Below, piece by piece: positions 6,904 to 13,399 of a DNA stretch of 13,399 nucleotides. Origin of the DNA: Microthrixaceae bacterium (GTDB lineage Bacteria > Actinomycetota > Acidimicrobiia > Acidimicrobiales > Acidimicrobilacustridaceae); NCBI GenBank assembly GCA_023264915.1, contig JAHFUU010000018.1:1-13399 (forward strand). Direction: 5' to 3'. A program made the translations under genes and the position numbers. The first letter of the stretch is position 1, and every line of letters begins with the position of its first letter. The notes below the pieces were generated by a model. The model had not been told where the DNA came from. It searched no databases and was given only the letters and a program-made list of their open reading frames with translations.

Positions 6904-8556
6904 TCACATATCGAAGGGCTTGGCCGACTCTGCGGCGGCGTTCAACCCGGCCAGATGGCCATAGGTGATGCCGAGCCCGATCGTGGCGCCCGGCCCCCAG
7001 TACGCCTGACCAGCCGGAGACGCGACACAGTTGCCTGCGCCATACAGCCCCGGGATGGGTTCCCCCTCACAGTCGAGCACCTGAGCGCGCGTGTTGATGA
7101 CCGGGCCACCGTTGGTGTCGAGGGTGCCCGCGCACACGATGATGCAGTAGTAGGGGCCCTCGGTGGCAAGAGCAGCCATGGTCGGGTTCGGGGAGCCCTC
7201 ACGGTTGGGCCCGTTCCAGGCGCGACCGATCGGGGCCTCACCGCGCCCGAAGTCAAGGTCCACGCCGGTGGCAGCGAATCCGTTGAAGCGCTCGACGGTG
7301 CCTGCCAGGTTCGGGCCGAACGAGGGGTCGAGGCGCAATCCCGCCGTATGGGGTGCGAAGCCCTCGAGCTGGGAATCGATCTTGGCGATCAGGTCGTCCC
7401 AGGTCTCGCCCTTGATCACGAAACCCGGGTCGGGCTCACCGGGTGCGGGCATGGGTTGGCGCATCCCGGCCATGCTGGTCGAGCTGGCAACCGCATCGTC
7501 ATAGATCATGAACAGGACCAGGTTCGGGTACTCGCGGCGGGTCGGGTCGTAGACCGCGTGCACCTGGCTGCGGTCGTGATAGGGCATCTTCTCGTCGACG
7601 ACCCTGCGACCGTACTTGTTGACGTGGATCATGCTGTCGCCCCACGGAAGCCAGACACTGGGAGGGGTCGGCGAGCGCAGGGCTGCCTCGAGCGGAACCT
7701 GCTTGAACCACGCGTTGCGCATGTTGCCGAGCTTCGCACCCGCCTGGATGCCGATGCGCACGAAGTCGCCCCGGGCCCCCAGGGTCGAGCATGTTCCGTA
7801 CACGCGGCCGGGCAGGTAGCGCCGCACCAGCTCCTCGTCGTGCGCGTAGCCGCCCGAGGCGAAGATCACTGCCTTGTTCGCGCGGGCCAGCCGTGCCATG
7901 TGCTTGTAGCGCAACTCCAGGCCCACCACCTGACCTTCGTCGTTGCGCACCAGACCGGTCGCCTGGTGATCGAGCAGCACCTTCACGCCATGCCCGGCGG
8001 CACCCGCCTCGAGCTGCTCTACCATGCCCGGGGATCCCGGCCGTGGGAACAGGTGCCGTCCAGTGGGGAGCTTGTCCTCTTCGAGCTCGGCGCCGTAGTC
8101 GGGGAAGCCCGCGAGAAGGTTGCCCGAGGGCATCTGCATCGGGTTGTCGACATCGGGCGCCCTGGTGTCGGCCATGAGGTCGAACACACCAGCTTCAGTC
8201 AGGTAGTCGATCGCCCTGAACCCGTTGTCGTAGAAGGCCGCGATGAGATCGTATGAGTCCTCGGGCAACCCCAAGGTGGGATGGTCCTTGAAGTAGTGCT
8301 GGGGATACGCGAGGCGACACATGTACCGGAGGCAGTCATCGCGGGGGTCCTCCTTGCCCTGGTTGCGCAGGGAATGGTTGTTCGGGATCCAAGCCGTGCC
8401 CCCTGATGCTCCGGTCGTGCCGCCGATGTGATCGTTGCGCTCGAAGACGACCACCGACGCCCCCTCGACCGCTGCTGTTATCGCAGCTGAGAACCCTGCT
8501 CCGCCGGTGCCCACCACCATCACGTCCGCTTCGAAGTCAAAGAGGTCATCAGCCAT
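6904..8556 (-). CDS. FAD-dependent dehydrogenase, 3-ketosteroid-delta1-dehydrogenase-like
   Basis: The protein has 550 residues and belongs to the FAD-binding-2 family (fumarate reductase/KstD type). The dinucleotide motif GTGGAG is at residues 16-21, with the ribose-binding acid at Glu39. HIGGTTGASGGTAWIPNN (43-60) matches the second FAD contact typical of KstD proteins. Near the C-terminus, AYWGPGATIG (518-527) aligns with the KstD segment TYPGPGGTIG and keeps the equivalents of catalytic Tyr487 and Gly491 of Rhodococcus KstD1 (here Tyr519 and Gly523). It probably introduces a double bond next to a ring ketone; whether the substrate is a steroid is not shown. GGGAGAG precedes ATG 8556. The operator-like element at 8630-8648 lies 74 bases upstream, so it probably heads a transcript that may run on into the cupredoxin gene. 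Other flavoprotein reductases of this family are alternatives. Confidence 0.85.
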   Translation of the reverse strand: MADDLFDFEADVMVVGTGGAGFSAAITAAVEGASVVVFERNDHIGGTTGASGGTAWIPNNHSLRNQGKEDPRDDCLRYMCRLAYPQHYFKDHPTLGLPEDSYDLIAAFYDNGFRAIDYLTEAGVFDLMADTRAPDVDNPMQMPSGNLLAGFPDYGAELEEDKLPTGRHLFPRPGSPGMVEQLEAGAAGHGVKVLLDHQATGLVRNDEGQVVGLELRYKHMARLARANKAVIFASGGYAHDEELVRRYLPGRVYGTCSTLGARGDFVRIGIQAGAKLGNMRNAWFKQVPLEAALRSPTPPSVWLPWGDSMIHVNKYGRRVVDEKMPYHDRSQVHAVYDPTRREYPNLVLFMIYDDAVASSTSMAGMRQPMPAPGEPDPGFVIKGETWDDLIAKIDSQLEGFAPHTAGLRLDPSFGPNLAGTVERFNGFAATGVDLDFGRGEAPIGRAWNGPNREGSPNPTMAALATEGPYYCIIVCAGTLDTNGGPVINTRAQVLDCEGEPIPGLYGAGNCVASPAGQAYWGPGATIGLGITYGHLAGLNAAAESAKPFDM

Positions 8557-8596
8557 GGTGCTCTCCCAATCGTCTCGCCAGCTCCGAAACCGTGAA

Positions 8597-8648
8597 GGTT
8601 AGATCACATCGGACTGCTTGGTGATTTTCTACTACTGCTTGGTTAGTA
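8597..8648. promoter_or_regulatory. Operator-like element upstream of the FAD dehydrogenase gene
   Basis: TACTACTGCTTGGTTAGTA at 8630-8648 matches the element at 12508-12526 in 16 of 19 positions, and shares ACTAC and GGTTAG with the one at 2768-2786. A second GGTTAG stands alone at 8597-8602, 44 bases away. The element lies in the 121-base gap between the CoA-transferase stop and the FAD dehydrogenase start, so it most likely controls the latter. Confidence 0.55.
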
Positions 8649-8653
8649 CATTG

Positions 8654-8672
8654 CCCGGGAGCCGGTTCCGGG
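8654..8672. terminator. Short GC hairpin after the CoA-transferase gene
   Basis: CCCGG at 8654-8658 pairs with CCGGG at 8668-8672 around a 9-base loop. It starts five bases beyond the CoA-transferase stop codon, in the direction of transcription. There is no T tract, and in GC-rich DNA a 5-bp stem can be chance, so this is only a possible terminator. Confidence 0.2.
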
Positions 8673-8677
8673 AACGT

Positions 8678-9886
8678 TCACCGATCGGGCCGGGTGAAGG
8701 TGGCGACCTCGTCGGGGCCGTAACCGAGCTCTGCGAGCACCTCGGCGGTGTGCTGTCCATGCAGCGGGGGCGGGAGCTTCACTGAACCGGGTGTGCCGCC
8801 GAAGTGGATGGGTACTCCGGTGACGTCGAGCGGCCCGAGCTTGGCGTGGGTCGTCGTGACGATCATGTCGTTGTGTCGTACCTGGGGATCTTGGACCACC
8901 TGAGCCACACCGTGGATCGGCGCGGTCAACACGTCGGCGGCAACGAGCCGTTCTATGAGCTCGGCCGAATCGAAGCAGCGGCATCGCCGGTCGATCACCT
9001 CGTCCAACTCGTCCTGGTTGGCCAGCCTGGCCGGGATGTCGGCAAAGCGAGGGTCGTTAACCCAGTCGACGTCGAGCGCATCGCAGAGCTTCTCGAAGAA
9101 CCGCTGTGACGGGCACGTTATGACGACCTGCTTGCCATCGGCAGTGCCGTACACGCCCGAGGGCGCGAAGTAGAGGCTGCGGTTTCCGGTACGGGGAGTC
9201 TCTTCACCAGTGACCAGGTAGCTGCCCAGGCCAGCGGCTTGGGCATGGATGAGCGCGTCGAGCAACGAGATGTCGATGCGTTGACCCTGTCCTGTCCTTG
9301 ATCGGGAATGGACCGCGGCGAGCGCTGCTGCCACGACCAGAACTGACGTGAGGGTGTCGATCAGCGGGATGGTGACTCGGACCGGTGGGCGGTCAGGCTC
9401 ACCGGTGAGGGCGAGCAGGCCTCCGTAAGCCTGGATCAAGAAGTCGATCCCCGGCCGGCCCGCGTACGGGCCGTCAGTGCCGAAGGCCGTGACCCCGATC
9501 CAGATGATGCCGGGACAGTGGGCACTGACGCTGGCGTGGTCGAGTCCCAGACGCGACAGGGCAGGTTCGCGGACGTTGGTGATCACGATGTCTGCCGACG
9601 CCGCCAGGCGAGCGAAGGCTTCCCGGGCATCGCTGCGCTCCAGGTCCAGCACGATCGAGCGCTTCGAACGGTTGAGGCTCAAGAAGGCTGAGTGCTCACC
9701 GTCGCGTGCCGGCCCGAGATGGCGGCTGTCATCCCCGCGGGTGGACTCGACCTTGATCACATCGGCCCCGAGGTCACCCATCAACGTCGCGGCATAGGGG
9801 CCAGCCATCATCGTCGAGACCTCTATCACGCGCAGATCGCTCAGCGGCCCCTGACCGCGGATCCCATCTGGGGCACCGCTGTTCAC
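8678..9886 (-). CDS. CaiB/BaiF family (class III) CoA-transferase, single domain
   Basis: The protein has 402 residues, normal for the family. It moves CoA between acyl groups and would activate a carboxylic acid or recycle CoA from a product. Landmarks are LRVIEVSTMMAGPYAATLMGD (from residue 18) with GADVIKVE (40-47), the SLNRSKRSIVLDL segment (69-81), FGTDGPYAGRPGIDFLIQA (135-152), and IPLIDTLTS where Asp177 aligns with the catalytic aspartate (Asp169 of formyl-CoA transferase). RTGQGQRIDISLLDA follows. The frame is open to 10096, but GTG at 9886 overlaps the stop codon of the upstream gene as GTGA and gives the expected N-terminus, so I chose it. The four-base overlap indicates translational coupling with the two-domain CoA-transferase, and the two may form one complex. 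Confidence 0.92.
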   Translation of the reverse strand: MNSGAPDGIRGQGPLSDLRVIEVSTMMAGPYAATLMGDLGADVIKVESTRGDDSRHLGPARDGEHSAFLSLNRSKRSIVLDLERSDAREAFARLAASADIVITNVREPALSRLGLDHASVSAHCPGIIWIGVTAFGTDGPYAGRPGIDFLIQAYGGLLALTGEPDRPPVRVTIPLIDTLTSVLVVAAALAAVHSRSRTGQGQRIDISLLDALIHAQAAGLGSYLVTGEETPRTGNRSLYFAPSGVYGTADGKQVVITCPSQRFFEKLCDALDVDWVNDPRFADIPARLANQDELDEVIDRRCRCFDSAELIERLVAADVLTAPIHGVAQVVQDPQVRHNDMIVTTTHAKLGPLDVTGVPIHFGGTPGSVKLPPPLHGQHTAEVLAELGYGPDEVATFTRPDR

Positions 9887-12381
9887 GGGATGGCGCCCTT
9901 GGCCTTGAGCTCGCCGATGGCGTCCCACGAGTACCCGAAGGCATCTGCGAGCATCAGCTCGGTGTCCTGGCCAAGCTCTGGGCCGAGCGCATCGACACGC
10001 CCCGGGGTCCTTGAGAGCGTGATGGGCAGGCCACGCAGCTCGACCTCGCGCTTGGCCTCGGGGCAATGGGTCTTCACGATGTAGTCGTTGGCCCATGCCT
10101 GCTGGTCATCCGCGAGGTCGCGGTACGCGTTGATCGGGGCAGCCGCGAGACCTGCCGAGCCGAACAGGTCGATCCATTCGCTTGCGACGCGCAGGGGCAG
10201 GACCTCGTCCACAAGGCTGACCAGATCGGCGCTGTTGGCCTCGCGGGCCCGGGGGTCACCGAACCGCTCGTCAGCAACAAGGTCGGCTCGACCCATGACC
10301 TCACAGAGCTTGGACCAGCTCGCGTCGGTGTTCTCGGCACAGAGGAACACCCACCTGTCCTTGGCGGGATAGCGGTTCCACAGCGGGTTGCGAGGACGCT
10401 CCCGCGACTGCTGGTCGGCGTAGAGGTCCTTGCGCGTGGTGAGGAACCGCTGGAGGGTCGGTGCCGCGAGGAACAGTTGCGAACCCAACAGCGACGCGTC
10501 GACGTGCTGGCCCCTGCCGGTGGCTCTGCGCCGGTGCAGCGCAACCATGATCCCGAAGGCTGACATCAGGCCCCCGAACGCATCACCGGCACCGAGCCCC
10601 AGGTAGATGGGCGGCTGACCAGGCTCACCCAACCGACACATGATGCCCGTGAGGGCCTGGACCGTCATGTCAAAGGCGGGCTTGTTCGAGCCTCGGTGCC
10701 CGTACCCGCTGTTGGTTGCGAAGATGAGCCTGGGGTTCACCTCCGAGAGGGTCTTGTGGTCCAGACCCAGCGGCTCGAGGTTGGCCATCGACTGGTTCCA
10801 CACGAAGACGTCGGACTTGGCAACCAGGTCATGCATCAACTCTCGCCCCCCGTCGGACTTCAAGTCGATGGCCATGCTCTTCTTGTTCCGGTTGACGACC
10901 AGGAAGTACTGGTTCCATTCGGCCACCGGAACAGCGTTGATGCTGCGGACCCCGCGCGCCGGATCGCCGTATTCGGGGCGTTCGATGTGGATCACCTCGG
11001 CGCCGAAGTCTGCGAGGTGCTGCGAGCAGACCGGGCCCTGGAACCACACCGTGAGGTCCAGCACGCGAACCCCTTCGAGTGCTCTCGCTGCGCTCGCGGC
11101 AGCCGCGGTGGGCTCGCGGGATGGGGACTCGACGCTCTGTCCATCGGGTGGCACGCGCGGCTCTGCCCTGGTGCAGCCGATCTTGTTGCCGACCTCGAGC
11201 TGGGCGATGTCAGAATCGGCCATCCCGAGCATCTCCCCGAGGATCTCAGCAGAGTGCTGACCGATGCCAGGGGCCATCCGGTGCAGTCGCGCCGGTGTCT
11301 CGCTCATGTGGATCGGGAACCCGAGGCTCTGGTAGGGCCCGTAGCTCGGATGATCGAGGTTCAAGATGTAACGGTTCATGAACGCCTGCGCGTACCCGGC
11401 CGCGTAGTCGTACTTCTCGATGACATCCGCGGACAGCTGAGCCTCGTCGAACCTCGCTCGCCAGTACGAGCCGGGCTTCTTGGAGAACAGCTCGTCGAGC
11501 AGGTGCATCATCTCGATACGACCCTCACCACAGCGCTTGTCGTGGGTGTCAAAGCGCGGGTCATCGACATCGAGTCCCATCACAGCCGAGAACGACGGCC
11601 ACCATCGGTCGGTGTCGGGCATGGTCAGGGTGATCCAACGGCCGTCAGAGGTGGGGTATGCGAGACCCGCACCGCTCATCGGGTTGCCAGCGTCAAGGCG
11701 AGAGATCGGTTCAGAGAGCCGATCGTCTCGCATCGCCAGATAGGCGTCGACGTTGAGCGCCGCTCCGTACATGTTCCCGCCCAGCAGCGACGCGTCGACT
11801 GCTTGGCCCTCTCCGCTCTCGTCGCGGTGGTGAAGCGCGACCAGGGCTCCCAGGGCCAGCATCACCGAGGTGTACATCTGGCCAGAGCCTGTGTAGACCG
11901 GCGGTTCGCCGGGTTGCGGCAACGTGGGCATCACCCCGGTGCGGGCGGCGGCCAGCTCGTCGAGCTGGGGCAGGTCTCTGTCAGGCCCCCTGGGCCCGAA
12001 CCCCGAGCCCCGCACATGCACGATTCCCGGGTTCGACTCGCAGAGCTTCTCATATGACAACCCCCGTGCATCGAGGTCACCTGCGGCGAGGTCGGTCAAG
12101 AAGACGTCGGCCTGTTCGAGGAGCTGAGCGAAGATGCCCGCACAGGCTGGGTCGCCGAGGTCCAGTCCGATGCTGCGCTTGTTGCGCTGGATCAGCTCCG
12201 AATCGCCATCGAAGCTCTCCCTGGGATGGTTGCCATCGCGATCAGGGTTGCTCGGCGGCGCGGAGAGGTCCTCGACGCGGATGACGTCGGCACCGAAGTC
12301 ACCCAGCAGGGCAGCACCCAACGACGACCACGTCTCGGTGGTCAGCTCGACAACGACCACATCTTCGAGGGCACCGCTCAT
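9883..12381 (-). CDS. Fused two-domain CaiB/BaiF CoA-transferase
   Basis: This is an 832-residue protein made of two complete class III CoA-transferase domains (about 1-395 and 433-832) joined by an Ala/Pro/Ser-rich linker. Each has its own N-terminal VVVVELTTETWSS or VRVLDLTVWFQGP strand, GADVIRVE or GAEVIHIE, NRNKKS-type segment and GxGQxVDASLLG motif. Double-length CaiB/BaiF proteins are known in actinobacteria. The catalytic Asp is present in the second domain (Asp600, in GLGAGDAFGG). In the first domain the aligned residue is Gln168 (TGSGQMYTS) and the loop is two residues shorter, so that half is probably non-catalytic or structural. A GAGG about 11 bases before ATG 12381 is a mediocre ribosome site. 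The gene leads the minus-strand pair whose promoter region carries the repeated operator element; the single-domain CoA-transferase follows with a GTGA overlap. Confidence 0.92.
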   Translation of the reverse strand: MSGALEDVVVVELTTETWSSLGAALLGDFGADVIRVEDLSAPPSNPDRDGNHPRESFDGDSELIQRNKRSIGLDLGDPACAGIFAQLLEQADVFLTDLAAGDLDARGLSYEKLCESNPGIVHVRGSGFGPRGPDRDLPQLDELAAARTGVMPTLPQPGEPPVYTGSGQMYTSVMLALGALVALHHRDESGEGQAVDASLLGGNMYGAALNVDAYLAMRDDRLSEPISRLDAGNPMSGAGLAYPTSDGRWITLTMPDTDRWWPSFSAVMGLDVDDPRFDTHDKRCGEGRIEMMHLLDELFSKKPGSYWRARFDEAQLSADVIEKYDYAAGYAQAFMNRYILNLDHPSYGPYQSLGFPIHMSETPARLHRMAPGIGQHSAEILGEMLGMADSDIAQLEVGNKIGCTRAEPRVPPDGQSVESPSREPTAAAASAARALEGVRVLDLTVWFQGPVCSQHLADFGAEVIHIERPEYGDPARGVRSINAVPVAEWNQYFLVVNRNKKSMAIDLKSDGGRELMHDLVAKSDVFVWNQSMANLEPLGLDHKTLSEVNPRLIFATNSGYGHRGSNKPAFDMTVQALTGIMCRLGEPGQPPIYLGLGAGDAFGGLMSAFGIMVALHRRRATGRGQHVDASLLGSQLFLAAPTLQRFLTTRKDLYADQQSRERPRNPLWNRYPAKDRWVFLCAENTDASWSKLCEVMGRADLVADERFGDPRAREANSADLVSLVDEVLPLRVASEWIDLFGSAGLAAAPINAYRDLADDQQAWANDYIVKTHCPEAKREVELRGLPITLSRTPGRVDALGPELGQDTELMLADAFGYSWDAIGELKAKGAIP

Positions 12382-12507
12382 GACTTCACGATCCTCGGTC
12401 CACCCGAGTCACAGCGAGCGAAGGGTTGGCTTGGGACACTCATGGTTGGCCCTCCCATTGAGCAGTTGGCTCGTCGCGGTATGCACAGGAGCTCGCGGCG
12501 GGACGAA

Positions 12508-12566
12508 TACTACCTGTTGGTTAGTAATCCCGAAAGGTAGTAGCATAAACTCGACAATCGGTTAGG
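12508..12566. promoter_or_regulatory. Operator-like elements between the CoA-transferase and SnoaL-like genes
   Basis: TACTACCTGTTGGTTAGTA at 12508-12526 is the best match to the shared element (16 of 19 with the copy at 8630). Two partial copies follow: AAAGGTAGTA at 12533-12542, and CAATCGGTTAGG at 12555-12566, which resembles the right half of the element at 2768. The two GGTTAG cores are 41 bases apart, close to four helical turns. On the plus strand, TTGGTT (12517-12522) and TAGCAT (12541-12546), 18 bases apart, could be -35 and -10 boxes, which would put the element over the -35 box. The promoter reading is tentative. Confidence 0.55.
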
Positions 12567-12618
12567 GGCGGCCTTCCCGGGGCCTCCGCGCAGAGCCAGC
12601 AGTCCCGACACTTGCAGA

Positions 12619-12642
12619 TCCCAAGAGGTTCATCGCTTGGGA
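12619..12642 (+). other. Hairpin in the leader of the SnoaL-like gene
   Basis: TCCCAAG at 12619-12625 pairs with CTTGGGA at 12636-12642 around a 10-base loop. It lies 44 bases before the start codon, in the probable 5' leader. It could affect mRNA stability or early termination; nothing else supports a role. Confidence 0.25.
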
Positions 12643-12686
12643 GCTCCCCGTCCACAGCGGCGACCCAGGTCCATCAGGTGAGGCAG

Positions 12687-13142
12687 ATGACACAGACAAC
12701 CGATCAGGGGGTCCTCCGCGAGCTAGCTGACAAGGAGGCCATCCGCGACCTTGCCCGCTACTACGCGCACTTCGTGTGGCAACGAGATGTGCCCGCCATC
12801 GCCGAGCTGTTCACCGAGGACGCGCAGGTCGACACGCCCGAGCTGCCCACCATCTCGGGCCGCCAGGCGATCCTTGAGTCCTACCAGAAGATGCTGGGCA
12901 CCGATGAGTTCCATCCTTTCGTTCACAACCACGTCGTCGAGCTCGACGGAGACGTGGCAACTGGTACGTGCTACCTCGACTTGCGAGCCACCATCGACGG
13001 CAAGGAGCTGATCAGCTCGGGTGTCTACGACGACCGCTACGAACGGGTGGACGGGACTTGGAAGTTCGCGTATCGCAAGGTCACGATGTTCACGTTAGCG
13101 TCCCTTCGCAAGCAGTCCAGTGGGCAGCCGCCCCGTTCATGA
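12687..13142 (+). CDS. SnoaL-like / NTF2-fold protein
   Basis: The protein has 151 residues. ATG 12687 is preceded by AGGTGAGG, and the typical SnoaL_4 opening KEAIRDLARYYAHFVWQRD (residues 16-34) follows soon after, so upstream in-frame starts from 12612 were not used. LFTEDAQVDTPELP (41-54), HPFVHNHVVELDGDVATGT (76-94) and a C-terminal DDRYERVDGTWKFAYRKV (115-132) complete the alpha+beta cone of the NTF2 fold. Members act as isomerases, dehydratases, lyases or hydroxylation partners on small ring compounds (ketosteroid isomerase, LinA, scytalone dehydratase). Histidines 76, 80 and 82 and the acidic residues lining the pocket could be catalytic, but the exact reaction cannot be read from the sequence. 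It is divergent from the CoA-transferase pair and is followed 40 bases later by a small gene, probably on the same transcript. Confidence 0.88.
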   Translation: MTQTTDQGVLRELADKEAIRDLARYYAHFVWQRDVPAIAELFTEDAQVDTPELPTISGRQAILESYQKMLGTDEFHPFVHNHVVELDGDVATGTCYLDLRATIDGKELISSGVYDDRYERVDGTWKFAYRKVTMFTLASLRKQSSGQPPRS

Positions 13143-13182
13143 GGAACGCATCCTCACCACGACGAGCACCGGGAGGCCAGAG

Positions 13183-13399
13183 ATGGCACGACTAGCGGTT
13201 GGATCCCGCCTTCGCAGCGCGGTCTGCTCGACCGAGGTCATGGTGGTTGCCGCACCAGACCGCGATCTCGAGGTGACCTGCGGTGGTTCGTCCATGATCG
13301 GCATGGACGACGATCTCCCGGAAGGTCTGATGATCTCGGCAGAGGCGAGTGGGGGAACTGCGATCGGCAAGCGCTACACGAACGACGCGCAGGACATCG
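13183..13399 (+). CDS. Small unrecognised protein, N-terminal part, cut by window edge
   Basis: ATG 13183 has an excellent ribosome site (GGGAGG, six bases upstream) and the frame stays open for 72 codons to the right edge. The product begins MARLAVGSRLRSAVCSTEV and continues with VVAAPDRDLEVTCGG and later GGTAIGKRYTND. It has two cysteines (15 and 33), no signal peptide and no membrane segment in the visible part. I do not recognise a characterised family. The start lies 40 bases after the SnoaL-like stop codon, so the two genes are probably co-transcribed under the element at 12508. The strong ribosome site and natural amino-acid composition argue that it is real. Confidence 0.7.
   Translation, partial: MARLAVGSRLRSAVCSTEVMVVAAPDRDLEVTCGGSSMIGMDDDLPEGLMISAEASGGTAIGKRYTNDAQDI

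Larger units (their letters stand above)
12382..12686. other. 305-base divergent intergenic region
   Basis: This gap separates the minus-strand CoA-transferase start from the plus-strand SnoaL-like start. I find no convincing gene in it. It holds the operator-like elements listed separately (12508-12566), an AT-richer core around 12505-12557 where promoters for both directions are likely, and a leader hairpin at 12619-12642. Confidence 0.6.

Noticed and set aside
6859..8256. Plus-strand open frame (465 codons) opposite the FAD dehydrogenase
   Set aside because: Antisense shadow of a well-conserved flavoprotein; no ribosome site or recognisable motif.
9887..10096. Extending the single-domain CoA-transferase to the ATG at 10096
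   Set aside because: The added 70 residues are Arg-rich shadow sequence inside the upstream gene; the GTG at 9886 gives the normal family N-terminus.
10696..12057. Plus-strand open frame (453 codons) opposite the fused CoA-transferase
   Set aside because: Antisense shadow; no recognisable motif or ribosome site.

Overview
The window is high-GC DNA (roughly two thirds G+C by eye), with genes packed tightly on both strands, frequent GTG starts and long meaningless open frames opposite real genes. This is typical of an actinobacterium. Fused CaiB/BaiF CoA-transferases, a 3-ketosteroid-dehydrogenase-like flavoprotein and a DUF1996 protein fit that assignment. I cannot name a genus. I see no tRNA, rRNA, IS element, CRISPR array or phage gene.

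Layout, left to right. (1) Positions 1-2686, minus strand: a four-gene operon of ETF beta, ETF alpha, a DUF35 zinc-ribbon/OB-fold protein and a thiolase that runs off the left edge. (2) 2850-3743, plus strand: a crotonase of the MenB/BadI type, divergent from the ETF operon. (3) 3859-6797, minus strand: three exported proteins in a row, namely a cupredoxin lipoprotein, a parallel beta-helix lipoprotein and a membrane-anchored DUF1996 protein. (4) 6904-8556, minus strand: a KstD-like FAD dehydrogenase just upstream of the exported trio. (5) 8678-12381, minus strand: a two-domain CaiB/BaiF CoA-transferase coupled by a GTGA overlap to a single-domain one. (6) 12687-13399, plus strand: a SnoaL-like protein followed by a small unrecognised protein cut by the right edge.

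The cytoplasmic genes together look like a CoA-dependent degradation pathway for a cyclic compound such as a steroid, terpenoid or alicyclic acid. The CoA-transferases would activate the acid, the FAD enzyme would introduce a double bond, the crotonase would hydrate or open a ring, the thiolase/DUF35 pair would cleave carbon-carbon bonds, and ETF would take up electrons. The substrate is an inference. No acyl-CoA dehydrogenase, ETF dehydrogenase, acyl-CoA synthetase or regulator gene lies in the window.

Two things stand out. First, the same roughly 19-bp element (ACTAC, five or six bases, GGTTAG) occurs in all three main promoter regions (near 2770, 8640 and 12515). This suggests one regulator, encoded elsewhere, controls all the blocks. 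Second, the exported trio of cupredoxin, beta-helix protein and DUF1996 protein is not explained by the degradation pathway and may be an undescribed cell-surface system.
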